DNA of 64,000 bases from Ooceraea biroi (Eukaryota; Arthropoda; Insecta; Hymenoptera; Formicidae), in assembly GCF_003672135.1 (NCBI RefSeq), contig NC_039506.1, positions 12,214,001-12,278,000 on the forward strand, read 5' to 3'. This document shows positions 37,531 through 47,576 of the stretch, one piece after another. The translations under genes were made by a program, and so were the position numbers. The number at the start of each line of letters is the position of its first letter. The first letter of the stretch is position 1. The notes under the pieces are model-generated. The model worked only from the letters and a program-made list of their open reading frames with translations, searched no databases and was not told the origin of the DNA.

Positions 37531-37881
37531 ATGTTTATTAGTTAACTAGTCACCGATGCATTATTCATTTTAATTCCCTCTATTCGTCTCCGCCTTCCCA
37601 GATCGTACGGGTCCTATCCCAGGTAAAAGGGATTCAGTTTCTCTGACCTAAAAAGGGACCAACGGACAGACCGTTCCAGGGCCTACGGTAAAATCGACCT
37701 CCGTGGTCGTTGACCTTTAAACCGGAGCAAGTGGTCAGTCCGACTCGTGTTTTGGGGCCTGACCGCCACAAGATACGAGAGGCGTTCTGTTGCACCCTTC
37801 CTTCGAGCTCACGGAGTTCTGGACGTAACACTAGCTTGTAACTTGCTTGATCTCGATATCTGTTATCCAATAGCGCGACTT

Positions 37882-37899
37882 ATCCGGCTCGAAGGACCA
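37882..37899 (-). other. BEL/Pao primer-binding site
   Basis: Minus strand TGGTCCTTCGAGCCGGAT, six bases inside the 5' LTR. It begins TGG as required to pair with a tRNA 3' CCA. Which tRNA is not determined. Confidence 0.6.
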
Positions 37900-37905
37900 T
37901 AAATA

Positions 37906-38130
37906 TGTAATAGCTTGTACTCGTATGCTTTAATCTTCACAATATACTTTATTCTCGCGCAGTTCTTCGCACAATACTTCTCGCTTTCGTTGTCGTTCTT
38001 ACACTACTCGTTCGCTCGCTTTTTACAACAACTGAAAAACACACACTGATCGCGCCACGCCGCGGGTGATCTCCTCGCCATCTATGCGCGGCGGAAGATA
38101 TTATAATCGATAACTAGATAGGTTTCAACA
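37906..38130 (-). repeat. BEL/Pao 5' LTR
   Basis: Partner of 29610-29834; same ends and length, followed at the right by the CTTGG duplication and the resumed LINE A sequence. Confidence 0.9.
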
Positions 38131-38962
38131 CTTGGAAGACAAATTAGACAAAAATAAGGGAGATCCGAAAAAAATGTGGAGGGTTTTAAAAGAAATTGTG
38201 AAAGGTAAACCAGTAGATAAGGAATACAATGAAATCTAAATTGGGAACAGATTGTTTAACAACAGGGAGGTAATGGCGGATAATATTAACTACTTTACTA
38301 CTCTACAGATAGTATAAGGCAGATAAGAAGTGGTATTAAAGTAAAATGTTGGATGGATGAGAATAGATACACTGATTGTTCGTTTTATTCATTTAAAAGA
38401 ATAGAAGAAAAACCGTTGGTTAACGCAGTTATGAAATTAAGAAAGAAATCAGGAACTGAGGAGAGAATTACAGTGGAAATAATGAAGTATGTTATGGAAG
38501 TAGCGAGTAAGAAAGTATGTAATTTATTGAATAGATCGCTAGAGGAAGGGGTATTCCCGGAGAAGTGGAAAGAGTCTATTGTGGTACCTATACCGAAGGT
38601 TGCAAAGACGATAAAAGTGGAAGAGTTTAGACCGATAAACAAATTACCTGTATATGAAAAAATACTAGAGATAATGGTGCAAAAACAGCTCGTAGGGTAC
38701 TTGGAAGAAAATGAATTACTACAGGAAGGGCAATCGGGATTCAGGGCAAAGCATTCGTGTGAAACGGCACTTCAGTATACGCTGACAGCCTGGAAAAGGA
38801 AAATTGGAGAGGGTAAAATGGTGGGAGTTTCTGGACTTGAAGAGAGCGTTTGAAGTTGTGGATAGAGAAATATTGTTAAAAAAACTGGTACTTATGCATT
38901 ATAGGGGAGCCAGCCCCGATGGCCTTGACCTTGACATATGTTATAGAGGTCACCCTCCTGAG

Positions 38963-41900
38963 CATGGGCGCCGCGACGGGGGTGCAAGGCGATGCACTTG
39001 CACCCCCCTGGCCTATAAAATAAGTGGAGAAGGGAAAAAAATTCACTAGAAAAAAGAAGTAATATAGAATACTATCTATAATTTTTCAATTGAACAAAAA
39101 CTCTATGCTTAAATATTAATTAACATTTGTAATAAGCCTTTAGGAAATCAATGTTTTTAAAACATCAATGTTGGAACAAGAATTTAAGCCGTCTTGGTTG
39201 CTTTCCAAATTCATTTGTTACATTATCAATGAATTCAGTGTCCTCTTGCACTCTTTTCCTATGAACGCTGAGAATGCACAGTCCACTTAGCCTCTCGTCT
39301 CCCATCGTAGACCGATTCCAAGTTTTGACGCGCCGTAATGTACTGAATGAGCGTTCAATGCTACATGTTGTCGCTGGGAGAGTCAGGCCAATTTTGATTG
39401 CTTCAGCTATAGCTGGGTAGAACGGTGTTGCTTGACAAATCAAATCTGCGTACTCGAAGGATTCATTTGTAGTTGCTTCATTTTTCCACATCTCGTACCA
39501 TGTGGTAATCTCGGCGATAAAATTCGATAAAGTATCTCCGTAAAGACTATTTATGTTTTCTGCAACAGCACGAAATGATACTTCATCCAGTTTTTTCATA
39601 GCATCTGGGTGAAGCTGCATAAGCGAACATGCTTTTTCGTGCGTAGAAGAGAAACGATCTCTCAGAGAAGAAATAATAGAGTCCAAGTAAGGTATGAAGA
39701 TAGATCTTCTAAAGAAATCTTCTACATTTTCAGAAGATTGATTCGATCTGTGAGTCTGTCTCGCAACCACTCGAGAACGTTTGAATTCAATATCTAGTTC
39801 TTCGTAAATTTATTGAGCTTTTTCAAAGATGACAGTGAACTGTATCAAGGCATTATTGCGGTGAGATTGAAGCACATTTGTTAATTTAGCCACGTGATCG
39901 TTTATTGCCTTTATGTTCATGCTTACTTGCTGGAGTTGATTGCACACAGGTTCAAGTTTGGCGGAATAAATAGCAATGACTAAGAGCGTCACAATGTAGG
40001 TTGGAGTTGTTGCAGTCGTGTAGAGTTTATGAGCTTTGACCTTCGTCTTCGAGTTTGGTGCGTTCTCTGAAAGTTCTTTTAAAGCTCGTACGATTTTAGA
40101 AAAATTCTCAGAAAATATTCTGATACTCTTATATTTTACCGACCAGCGCGTTTCACAAAACAGAGGGATATTGGGAATCATGTTCCGCCGTAAAGTACTT
40201 TCCCTAAAAAAATTTATAATTTCTTTTGTCGTCCCAGCAGTATTTCTCACTTCATTGACATCATTCAGGTCATTGATGACAAGATTCAATGTATGGCTAG
40301 CACAGTGGAAGAACAACGCCATAGGATACTTGTCATTAATTAGTTTCTGAACGCCACTTATGTGACCAACCATTGCAGCACAGCCGTCATACCCTTGGCC
40401 AATGAGTCGGTTTAAATTCAAATCGCAATTTTCTAAAAATCGAATAATAGTTTCTGAAATGGATTTAGAGTTTAGTGCTTGCAGTGATACAAATCCCAGA
40501 AATTCTTCACAAATTATCGGCTTTTTGTTTTTTTGATCACAACGCAGATACCGAACACCAATTGATAATTGCTCTGTACCACTAATATCAGCAGTCTCAT
40601 CAGCCAACACCGAAAAAACAGATGCATGCTTCACCTCCTCAATTATTTTGCCTTTAAGTACATCAGAACAAGTTTGAATAAAATCGTTTTGAATTTGATG
40701 CGATATATACAAGGAGTTTTTTGCTCCGGATTCCAAATGATTCTTCAAAATCTTGTCCCTAGATTCAATTCGAAAATGTAGCAGATCTGTGAAAACAGAA
40801 CCCTCATCACTTTTCCCACGAAGTGGAAGATCATGCTGTCCGCAAAACAAAATTGTTGATATAATTGATCGAAGTTTCACTCTGTTTTCTTCAACTTCTT
40901 TGTGATATGCCGAATCTAAAGCTTCATGAACACTCAGTTGCTGCCTATCCATAATTTTCTCAAAATTTTTGGAAGAAACAATCGCGTCACGATGACACTG
41001 CGTTGTTGCATGAGACTGTGCAGCTTCATAAAATTTGTGATACTTTAGGCAAGGGGAGACAATAAATTGTCCTTGTAGACCGCGCTAAACCAGAGGTCGA
41101 AATAGGACACAGAATCGACATAGAGGTTCTTTCGCAATAGCTGAGTAGGTCAACCATGGGTAGGTTGTAAGCCATTCAGATCGAAATACTCGTTTAGCAC
41201 CAAGGTTTACATCTTTTTTAAAATTGTACGTTTGACTAGGAATCCAGGGCTTTCTTAATAATTTCAGACGAAGTTCGTCATCGGCATGAAAATTCGAATC
41301 TAAATATAACCCAATATCCAATAAATTAGCACTAGAATTGAGCGAAAATTCTTCGTCTTTACCATCTTCTTTTTGATGATCTGTACTGGAACTAGGTGTT
41401 GCTGTCGTATCATCAGTCTTGCGTTTTTTACACAAAAAATGTCTTATGTCACTCATCTTACTCGATTACACTCGATGTGAAAGAATGTAAACTTACTTAA
41501 TACAGAGTCTACTGTATTTCTCTCTTTCTCGTTAAGGTACCAAATCGACTGTACAACACAACACGATCTTCTGATATGACTCGATATAACAAATGAATAA
41601 AACAAAAGAACAGCGCGGGCTGCGCGGGTAAGTTTGGTATTTGTAAATTGGCGCTGCGAATCGTAGGTGGGAATCCCCACTGTCTACTTATGTCGGTTGG
41701 CGCACGAATATGAAAATTAATTTTCTTTGCTTTTCAAATTCGCGCGCCAACCGTGCGAAAGCAGTTAAGTTAAATTTCCTTTTACGTCTTTCATAGGAAA
41801 GCTAAATTTGATATGCTTATACAATATCTGTGATCTTAAGAATCGTATTCATTTGAATTATAAATAGTACAATTATTAGAAACCATCGACATTAATTCAA

Positions 41901-42223
41901 TGTCAATACTTGTTAACTATTCATAATTATATTATATATAAATACTTGTAAACTATTAATAGTTGTAATCTTTACCTATTTGCAATTGTAAAACTGAGAT
42001 TTTTTAAAACTTTATTTTATTAATTTTTTTAACTGTATTAACTATAATAACAGATCTGCAATATAAAATTGAAATTTTTCAATTATTAATGGATCTTTAT
42101 TAGAATTCAATAAATAACAGTCAATGTTAACAAAAATATGATTATGAACTGGGAAGAAACTGTTTTTTCAGTGTATCCTCTTTTGGATACACCCCCCTAT
42201 AAGTAATTCTGCCGGCGTCCATG
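38963..42223 (-). mobile_element. hAT transposon (ZMYM1-like transposase)
   Basis: Starts CATGGGCGCCG and ends CGGCGTCCATG, flanked by the exact 8-bp duplication CTCCTGAG (38955-38962, 42224-42231). 3261 bp with a single long transposase gene on the minus strand. A short hairpin (41695-41752, GGTTGGCGC with GCGCCAACC) lies upstream of the gene. Confidence 0.9.
39165..41456 (-). pseudogene. hAT transposase, ZMYM1/DUF4371 type, two in-frame stops
   Basis: One continuous frame of 764 codons from ATG 41456 (MSDIRHFLCKKRKTDD), broken only by TAG at 41085-41087 and TAA at 39810-39812. Order: TTF-type zinc finger (CRFCVLF, then PCLKYHKFYEAAQSH and CHRDAI), DUF4371 core (SVLADETADISG, GQGYDGCAAMVG, FHCASHTLNLVIND) and hAT dimerisation end (CSIERSFSTLRRVKTWNRS, RLSGLCILSVHR). 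TAG could derive from a CAG or TGG codon and TAA from CAA. The frame is otherwise intact, so inactivation is recent or the copy was maintained in trans. Confidence 0.9.
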
Positions 42224-42440
42224 CTCCTGAGTGACCTTCAGAAGGTTTTAGCCGGCGGTCATTGTTTATTAAAATGTTATTAACAAAAGAAGTTTCGAAA
42301 ATGTAGTAGTTATTTTGAATATTCAGAGACATAAACGACGAATATGTATATGAACGAAGGAAGGAAAGTCATTTAAAGCAGTGAATCCTTAATATATAGA
42401 ATAGTTTCTTTTAATATAAGTACAAATTATTCTCTGCTTT

Positions 42441-42486
42441 AACCTAACCTAACCTAACCTATCCTAACCTAACCTTGGTTAGGTTA
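42441..42486. repeat. Interstitial TTAGG-type repeat (CCTAA orientation)
   Basis: About seven (CCTAA) units, then a short inverted GGTTAGG. TTAGG is the ancestral insect telomere repeat, but here it lies inside the arm of a family P element. Confidence 0.85.
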
Positions 42487-42666
42487 TATTTTCCGAAAGT
42501 GGAGCCCCGGGCACATACGTTCGTTTTCAACCCGCTTCGCGGGAGGGCTGGGAGCAGGGGCTTCGCTCCTCCCCCCCCCCCGCCGGAGTCAGTGTAACAG
42601 ATTTCACAGTACAGATTTTGATTACGTGGTACACGGCACGGATCCCGATGGGGGAGGGGCGAAGCC

Positions 42667-42687
42667 AGGTTAGGTTAGGTTAGGTTA
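42667..42687. repeat. Interstitial TTAGG repeat
   Basis: Four (TTAGG) units in the arm opposite to 42441-42486, hence inverted with respect to it. Confidence 0.85.
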
Positions 42688-43402
42688 AAGCAGAGAATAA
42701 GTTGTACTTATATTAAAAGAAACTATTCTATATATTAACGATTCACTGCTTTAAATAATTTTCCTTCCTTCGTTCATATACATATTTGTCGTTTATGTCT
42801 TTGAATATTCAAAATAACTACTACATTTTCGAAACTTCTTTTGTTAATAACTTTTTAATTTGAACTCTATACAGTGAAATCCGTTACATTGGCTCCGGCG
42901 GGGAGGAGGAGCGAAGCCCCTGCCCCCCCGCCCTCCCGTGAAGCGGGCTGTGAACGAGCGTAGATAGCTGAAAATTTGTACAAAATTATTAAACTTTTTT
43001 GGTTATTAATTTTTTAATAAACAATAACCGCCAGCTAAAACCTTCTGAAGGTCACTCAGGAGGGTAACCTCTATAACATATGTCAAGGTCAAGGTCATCA
43101 AGGCTGGCTCCCCTATAATGCATAATTACCAAAAAACTACAGTGGTATGGTGTGGGAGGTACGGTATTAAAATGGTTTAAGGAGTATTTATTGGGAAGAA
43201 CGCAAAGAGTAAAGTTTAACGGAATATTATCTAATTCGATTGAAGTAGATTTGGGAGTTCCGCAAGGTACGGTGTTGGGACCATTGCTGTTTCTAATATA
43301 TATAAATGATATTACAGAGGTAATAAGTGACAATAGTGAAACGAAACTATTTGCAGATGATGCTGTTATGTGTACGGCGGGGTACTCTAGCATTGAAATT
43401 AA

Positions 43403-44489
43403 GGCTCAACTTTAGTATACTACCCCCTTTCGATTGTGATGAAATTTTACAGATATGTTGTGCTAACTGAATGTTGTCGAAAACCGGAGTGCGAAGTTGC
43501 GGAAATGTCTAGTTTCCGAGAAATTTAAATTTGAATTATTCGCCTTAATCAACATTTTTTAACAGTTTGATACAAAAAATAATTTAAAAACTCAAGTTTC
43601 TTAACCTAAATAATCACGTACTGTATATCATGACAGACTAGAGTAATATAGATCTCGTTTGGGACCGGACCGTAAGCATGAGGGGGGAAGGCGGGAAGAT
43701 ATGGACTTTGGGCAAGACTACGATTTCCGGAGCGCCAAGTTTTGACCGTGGATTCTTCATTTACAGGTCATTACAAATAAAACTTGAGGAGTGATGAAAG
43801 TGGCTATCTGGTTTATTTTAGGAGATATGGAGGTTTTTAGTTACCCCGCCAGAACCAGTGTAACAAATTTCACACAGATTTTGATCATTTGGTACACGGC
43901 ACGGATCCCGGCGGGGGGAGGAGCGAAGCCTCCCGCGAAGCGGGCTGAAAACCGAGCGTATATGTCCGAGGCTCCAATTTCAGAAAATATAACCGGTAAT
44001 TATACACATAAGGAGACATAGGTTTCGAAAATATAGTAGTTATTTTGAATATGAACGAACAAAATTTATTTAAAGCAGTGAATCATTAATATATAGAATA
44101 ATTTGTTTATAAATACAAAGTATTCTTTATTTTAACCAAAAGCACAAAACAGGTAAATACAAATTATTTTCTGCTTTAATCGAAATTAAAGACTTTTTCG
44201 AAACTACTTTAATCGAAAGTGAACAAACAATGACCGACGGGAAAGGTCAATGACCTTGTTAGGGACGAAGGTCAATGTCAAGGTCAGTCGGAGATCGAAT
44301 ATTTACCTTATTTTTTTATATCAAACTGTTAAAAGATGTTGATTACGGCGAATAATTCAAATTTAAATTTTTCGGAAACTAGACATTTCTGCAACTTCGC
44401 ACTCCGGTTTTCGACAACATTCAATTAGCACAACGTACCTGTAAATTTTCATCAAAATCGAAGGGAGGTAGTATACTAAAGTCTTACCG
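43403..44489. mobile_element. Palindromic family P element 2
   Basis: Flanked by the 8-bp duplication GAAATTAA (43395-43402, 44490-44497). The termini are of the GGTAAGACTTTAGTATACTA type; the left end has four substitutions. Long arms contain GATGAAATTTTACAG and AACTAGACATTTC landmarks. The centre has the GC-rich core (about 43850-43990). It interrupts the LINE A RT between SIEI and NNQL. Non-coding. Confidence 0.9.
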
Positions 44490-45417
44490 AAATTAATAAT
44501 CAATTGAACGAAGAAATGTCCAGAATAGAGGAATGGTTGAATAAGAATAGATTGGTATTAAATGTAAATAAAACTAAAGTCATGTTAATTAGAGGGAAGA
44601 GGAATAAGGTAGTAGACGAAAATATAAAAATAAATGTACAGAATAAAATGCTTGAAGTTGTGAGTGAAATAAAATATTTAGGTGTGATAATAGACAAAAA
44701 TCTAAATTTCTCAAGTCATATAAACTATGTTAGTAGGAAGGTTGGAGCGAAGTTGGGGGTTCTGCGAAGAGTTGGTGAGGACTTGTTATCAATAATGAGA
44801 TGTACGAGGTGTATAAGACGATCGTTGCGCCTGTGTTAGAGTATTGTGCGTCAATATTGTTAGGAGCAAGTAAAACAAATATGCAAAACCTTCAACAACT
44901 GCAAAATCAGGGTATGCGATTCATACTTAGATGTAATAAGAGAGTACGAATTAGCGATATGCTAGAGGCATTGCATTTTATGTCAGTCAATGAGAGAGTA
45001 CAATTTAATGTTTGTATTTTAGTATATAAGATGATAAATGGTATGTGTCCTAGGTACTTGAGTAGACTGATTGAAGTGGTTGAGGGGACAGTTCATACGA
45101 GACAGACGTTGAATATTTATATTAAGAGGTGTAAAACAAGCGAAGAACAAAAAATGTTGCTATTTAAGGGCTTCAGAATGTATAATAATCTGCCGAATGA
45201 GATAAAAAGCGTGCGAACATTGCGGAATTTCAAAAGAGTTTTATCTAGACATATTATTGAAAAGGAAAGATTAGAGAGCGGTGGTTAGGTAGGTGAGTGG
45301 GGGTAGTTTAGGGTGGTATTAGCTCTCTGGTATTAGATAGTTTTTTTTGTGGTATAGTTCTTGTATATTCTATGTGATATTGTATTGCGATTTATATATC
45401 ATTGTATAGTTAATCAC

Positions 45418-45492
45418 ACCAAAATTACCTTTTTAAAAAAAGGTACAAAAAAGCGCCAAGTATACGCGCCTGAAGTTCTTTAAAAAAAGGAC
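45418..45492. mobile_element. End fragment of the ACTTGGCG MITE family
   Basis: AAAATTACCTTTTTAAAAAA, GCGCCAAGTATACGCGCCTG and a GTTCTTTAAAAAAAGGAC block match 9343-9420. The rest of the MITE is missing beyond 45492, where a family P end begins. Confidence 0.7.
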
Positions 45493-46055
45493 GGTAAGAC
45501 TTCCGAATAGCCCTCCCCCCCGGTTTTCATGAAATTTTTAGGATATGTAGAGGTAGAGATGAGGAAAGTGTGGATGGAAGGATTTTTTGCGGAAACGCCT
45601 CCTAGCGAAGAAATTAACAAAAAAAGGTTTAATGATTTTGCACGAATTTCCAGCTGTCTACGAGAATCAAGAACTTGACTTTGATATATATTATAGAGGT
45701 CACCTCCCTCAGTAACCTGTAGAAGGTTTTAGTTCTCCTTCGCTATTAATTTAAAAGTTATTAACAAAAGAAGTTTAAGGATTTTGCACGCATATGTAAT
45801 CTTAACGGACCTTAGTATGTTACCTCTGCTCGCGTTTGTGCTAACAAACATTGGTAATACTGCTGTTTAGGGGACCCACCTCCGATGACTTTGACCTTGA
45901 CATATGTTGCCAGGTCACCCTCCTGAGTGACCTTCAGAAGGTTTTAGCCGTCGCTCGTTGTTTGTTAAAAAGTTATTAACAAAAGAAGTTTGAAAACTTT
46001 ACTACTTAAAATTAGTGGTCAAAACATAATATACTGATCTGTGTAGAGACTAACC

Positions 46056-46102
46056 AGGTTAGTTAGGTTAGGTTAGGTTAGGTTAGGTTAGGTCAGGTCA
46101 GG
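46056..46102. repeat. Interstitial TTAGG repeat
   Basis: About eight (GGTTA) units degrading into GGTCA, in the left arm of family P element 3. Confidence 0.85.
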
Positions 46103-46929
46103 TCTTGACCTTTATTAAAAAGTTATTAACCAGCTAAGTATCACACTCGGTTTTCAGCCCGCTTCGCGGGGGGCGGGGGGAGGGGCTTCGCCGGAGCCGA
46201 TGTAACAGATTTCACCGTACAGATTGTGATCACCTGGTACACGGCAGGTATCCCGGCGCACAGTGGTCCCAAAACCCAAAAACGTGGCCAAAACCCCCTA
46301 AATCGAAGTTTCAATTTGGGGACTTTTAAGGCCCTAAATAGTTAGGTTGATATCTTTACCGTTAGAAACGACCGTTTTTAAGGGTCATATGCACATACCT
46401 GGCTCTCGAAATCTATTTTAATCTGAGCGTTGAGCGCGTCACATCGGGAGCTCGCTCCGAACGCAAGTAAACGTAATTTTCAATCGCGCTGCATTCCCTT
46501 GTGTTTTTAGTTATTTTAATTTCGTCAAATGGAGTCAACGACTGAAAGTAAGTAAATTTCAACTATGTAAATAAAATTCAATAAAATTTGATTGTTATTA
46601 AATTATAGGAGCATTTAAAATATCGTTTTATTATCGTTTCCAGTGTAAATCGCAAAAATTAAAATATACAGAAGTCAAAAGTCCCACGAGATCCCACTCT
46701 CAAACAAATTTTCCCGTCTTTTTTAATCATTCCTCATTAATAATTTTAAAAATATAGCTGCCCCCACTTGCCCCATTTTTTTATCTAACTTTTTCTGCGG
46801 CGATGCATAAATTCGCTTTCAGGCGCGCATTGCACGCTTTCTTTTTGGTTGATTCAAAATGAATAAAATCATTAAATTGTTTACCGCGAGTTCATAAGTA
46901 TGTTTCAATAATGTAATAACAATCAATAT

Positions 46930-47178
46930 ATGTATTACCTATTGTTCAAACATTTTTTAATTTCTGTTATTTCGACACATAGACGTAGATTAAATTTGGG
47001 ACATGATTTTAATTGGAACGATGTTCAGATTTTGGATGAAGAGGGATCATTTAAAAGAAGATTAATGTCAGAAATGTTTAATATAAAAAGACAATTGAAA
47101 CCGTTAAATTTACAAAGCGATACAGAGTTCCTTTCGGATGATTATCTTCCGATTTTGAACAGCCTTCCTCCTCTTTGA
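46930..47178 (+). pseudogene. Penelope-like C-terminal fragment
   Basis: RRRLNLGHDFNWNDVQILDE, SEMFNIKRQLKPLNLQSDTE and YLPILNSLPPL then stop resemble the segment after the GIY-YIG endonuclease of Penelope-like retroelements. A plausible splice acceptor (ACACATAG) lies at 46975-46982. RT and the GIY-YIG core are absent. Confidence 0.5.
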
Positions 47179-47282
47179 CTTTATTTGTGTCTTTATTGGG
47201 TTTGTTTTTGTGTACAACCATTGTCAGTGTTCGATTGTTGTCTGGTTTCTCTGGCCTTGTATCATTGTTGCCGAGTCATGTA

Positions 47283-47576
47283 ATAAATTCATAAAAAAGT
47301 ATCGACAAGACTTTGCGCGGAAAACTAGTCGCGTTAAAAATATGGAAGATGTTTTTTCGAGGCTTTTGATATCGTCAGATCCGCTAATATCAAGCCTACG
47401 GAAATTACCAGCAAAACGAATGAAATCATTAGAATCCTAGGCAATTGAATTTCTAAAAGCGCCCACTTGTGAGGATTCAAATTTGTACATTTCACCACTG
47501 CAAAGTAGTGAAGACGAATCTGAACATTCTTCTGACGAAGAATATTATGTTATTTGTAATCCGTATTTATATTAAT
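47283..47576 (+). pseudogene. Acidic, BESS-like fragment
   Basis: NKFIKKYRQDFARKTSRVKN, VFSRLLISSDPLISSLRKLP and, after an in-frame TAG at about 47438, a Ser/Glu/Asp-rich tail (SSEDESEHSSDEEYY). The middle resembles a BESS motif of MADF-BESS proteins, a weak match. Possibly part of one spliced gene with a short exon at 46530 (MESTTE followed by a GTAAGT donor). Confidence 0.3.

Larger units (their letters stand above)
35297..37830 (+). mobile_element. 2534-bp LTR-like element, copy 2, nested in BEL
   Basis: TGTTACGTCC...GGACGTAACA ends with the 4-bp duplication CTAG (35293-35296, 37831-37834). Inverted relative to copy 1 at 10.9 kb and of the same length. The Ser/Pro-rich frame (36326-37045) is unchanged between copies; scattered differences appear near the 3' end (for example 37764-37800). 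It separates the BEL primer site from the gag ATG. Sense orientation (TATA, then AATAAA) is opposite to BEL. Confidence 0.85.
29610..38130 (-). mobile_element. BEL/Pao LTR retrotransposon inserted in LINE A
   Basis: LTRs of 225 bp (29610-29834 and 37906-38130) have TGTAATAGC...TTCAACA ends. The 5-bp duplication CTTGG is at 29605-29609 and 38131-38135. Gag, protease, RT/RNase H and integrase lie on the minus strand in BEL order. By eye the LTRs differ at about 9 of 225 positions. A 2534-bp LTR-like element sits in its leader, 10 bp before the gag ATG. Confidence 0.95.
38887..43130. mobile_element. Palindromic family P element 1, carrying a hAT
   Basis: TIRs GGTACTTATGCATTATAGGG and its inverse (CCCTATAATGCATAATTACC) are flanked by the 8-bp duplication AAAAAACT (38879-38886, 43131-43138). 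Without the hAT insert it is ~975 bp. Inner arms share AGGTCACCCTCCTGAG, CCTTCAGAAGGTTTTAGC and TTATTAACAAAAGAAGTTT blocks. The centre has opposite TTAGG-type arrays around a GC-rich core (42489-42665; half repeated at 42875-42965). No open frame of its own. Confidence 0.9.
38136..45288 (+). pseudogene. LINE A reverse transcriptase, three pieces
   Basis: Piece one (to 38878): KESIVVPIPKVAKTIKVEEF, RPINKLPVYEKILE, GQSGFRAKHSCETALQY and FLDLKRAFEVVDREILLKKL, with a frameshift near 38820. Piece two (43139-43402): LKWFKEYLLGRTQRVKFNG, GVPQGTVLGPLLFLIYINDI and the catalytic FADDAV. Piece three (44498-45288): RIEEWLNKNRLVLNVNKTK and EIKYLGVIIDKNL, a frameshift near 44797, then LEYCASILLGASKT and FKRVLSRHIIEKERLESGG before the stop. 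Piece one also has stops around 38238-38330. Confidence 0.85.
22057..45417 (+). mobile_element. LINE A, plus-strand non-LTR retrotransposon split by nested insertions
   Basis: Six segments carry one LINE in order: 22057-22295 and 26705-27630 (ORF1, start of endonuclease), 28801-29609 (endonuclease), 38136-38886 (RT N-part), 43139-43402 (RT core), 44498-45417 (RT C-part and 3' end). Gaps are filled by LINE B, a Tc1-like hairpin element, a BEL/Pao element and two family P elements, most with matching target duplications. Reading frames resume across the junctions (for example SIEI to NNQLNEEM at 43402/44498). ORF1 has CCHC knuckles, ORF2 an APE endonuclease and an RT with FADD. Clade unresolved within the Jockey/I/R1/CR1 assemblage. 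The 5' end is cut at the CT tract. Confidence 0.85.

Noticed and set aside
42441..42486. A telomere or telomere-fusion site
   Set aside because: The arrays are short, occur in mirrored orientation within a transposon with its own target duplication, and LINE A continues on both sides.
43403..43418. Continuation of the LINE A frame as IEIKAQL
   Set aside because: The last codons come from the family P terminus; the true LINE A text resumes after the GAAATTAA duplication at 44498.
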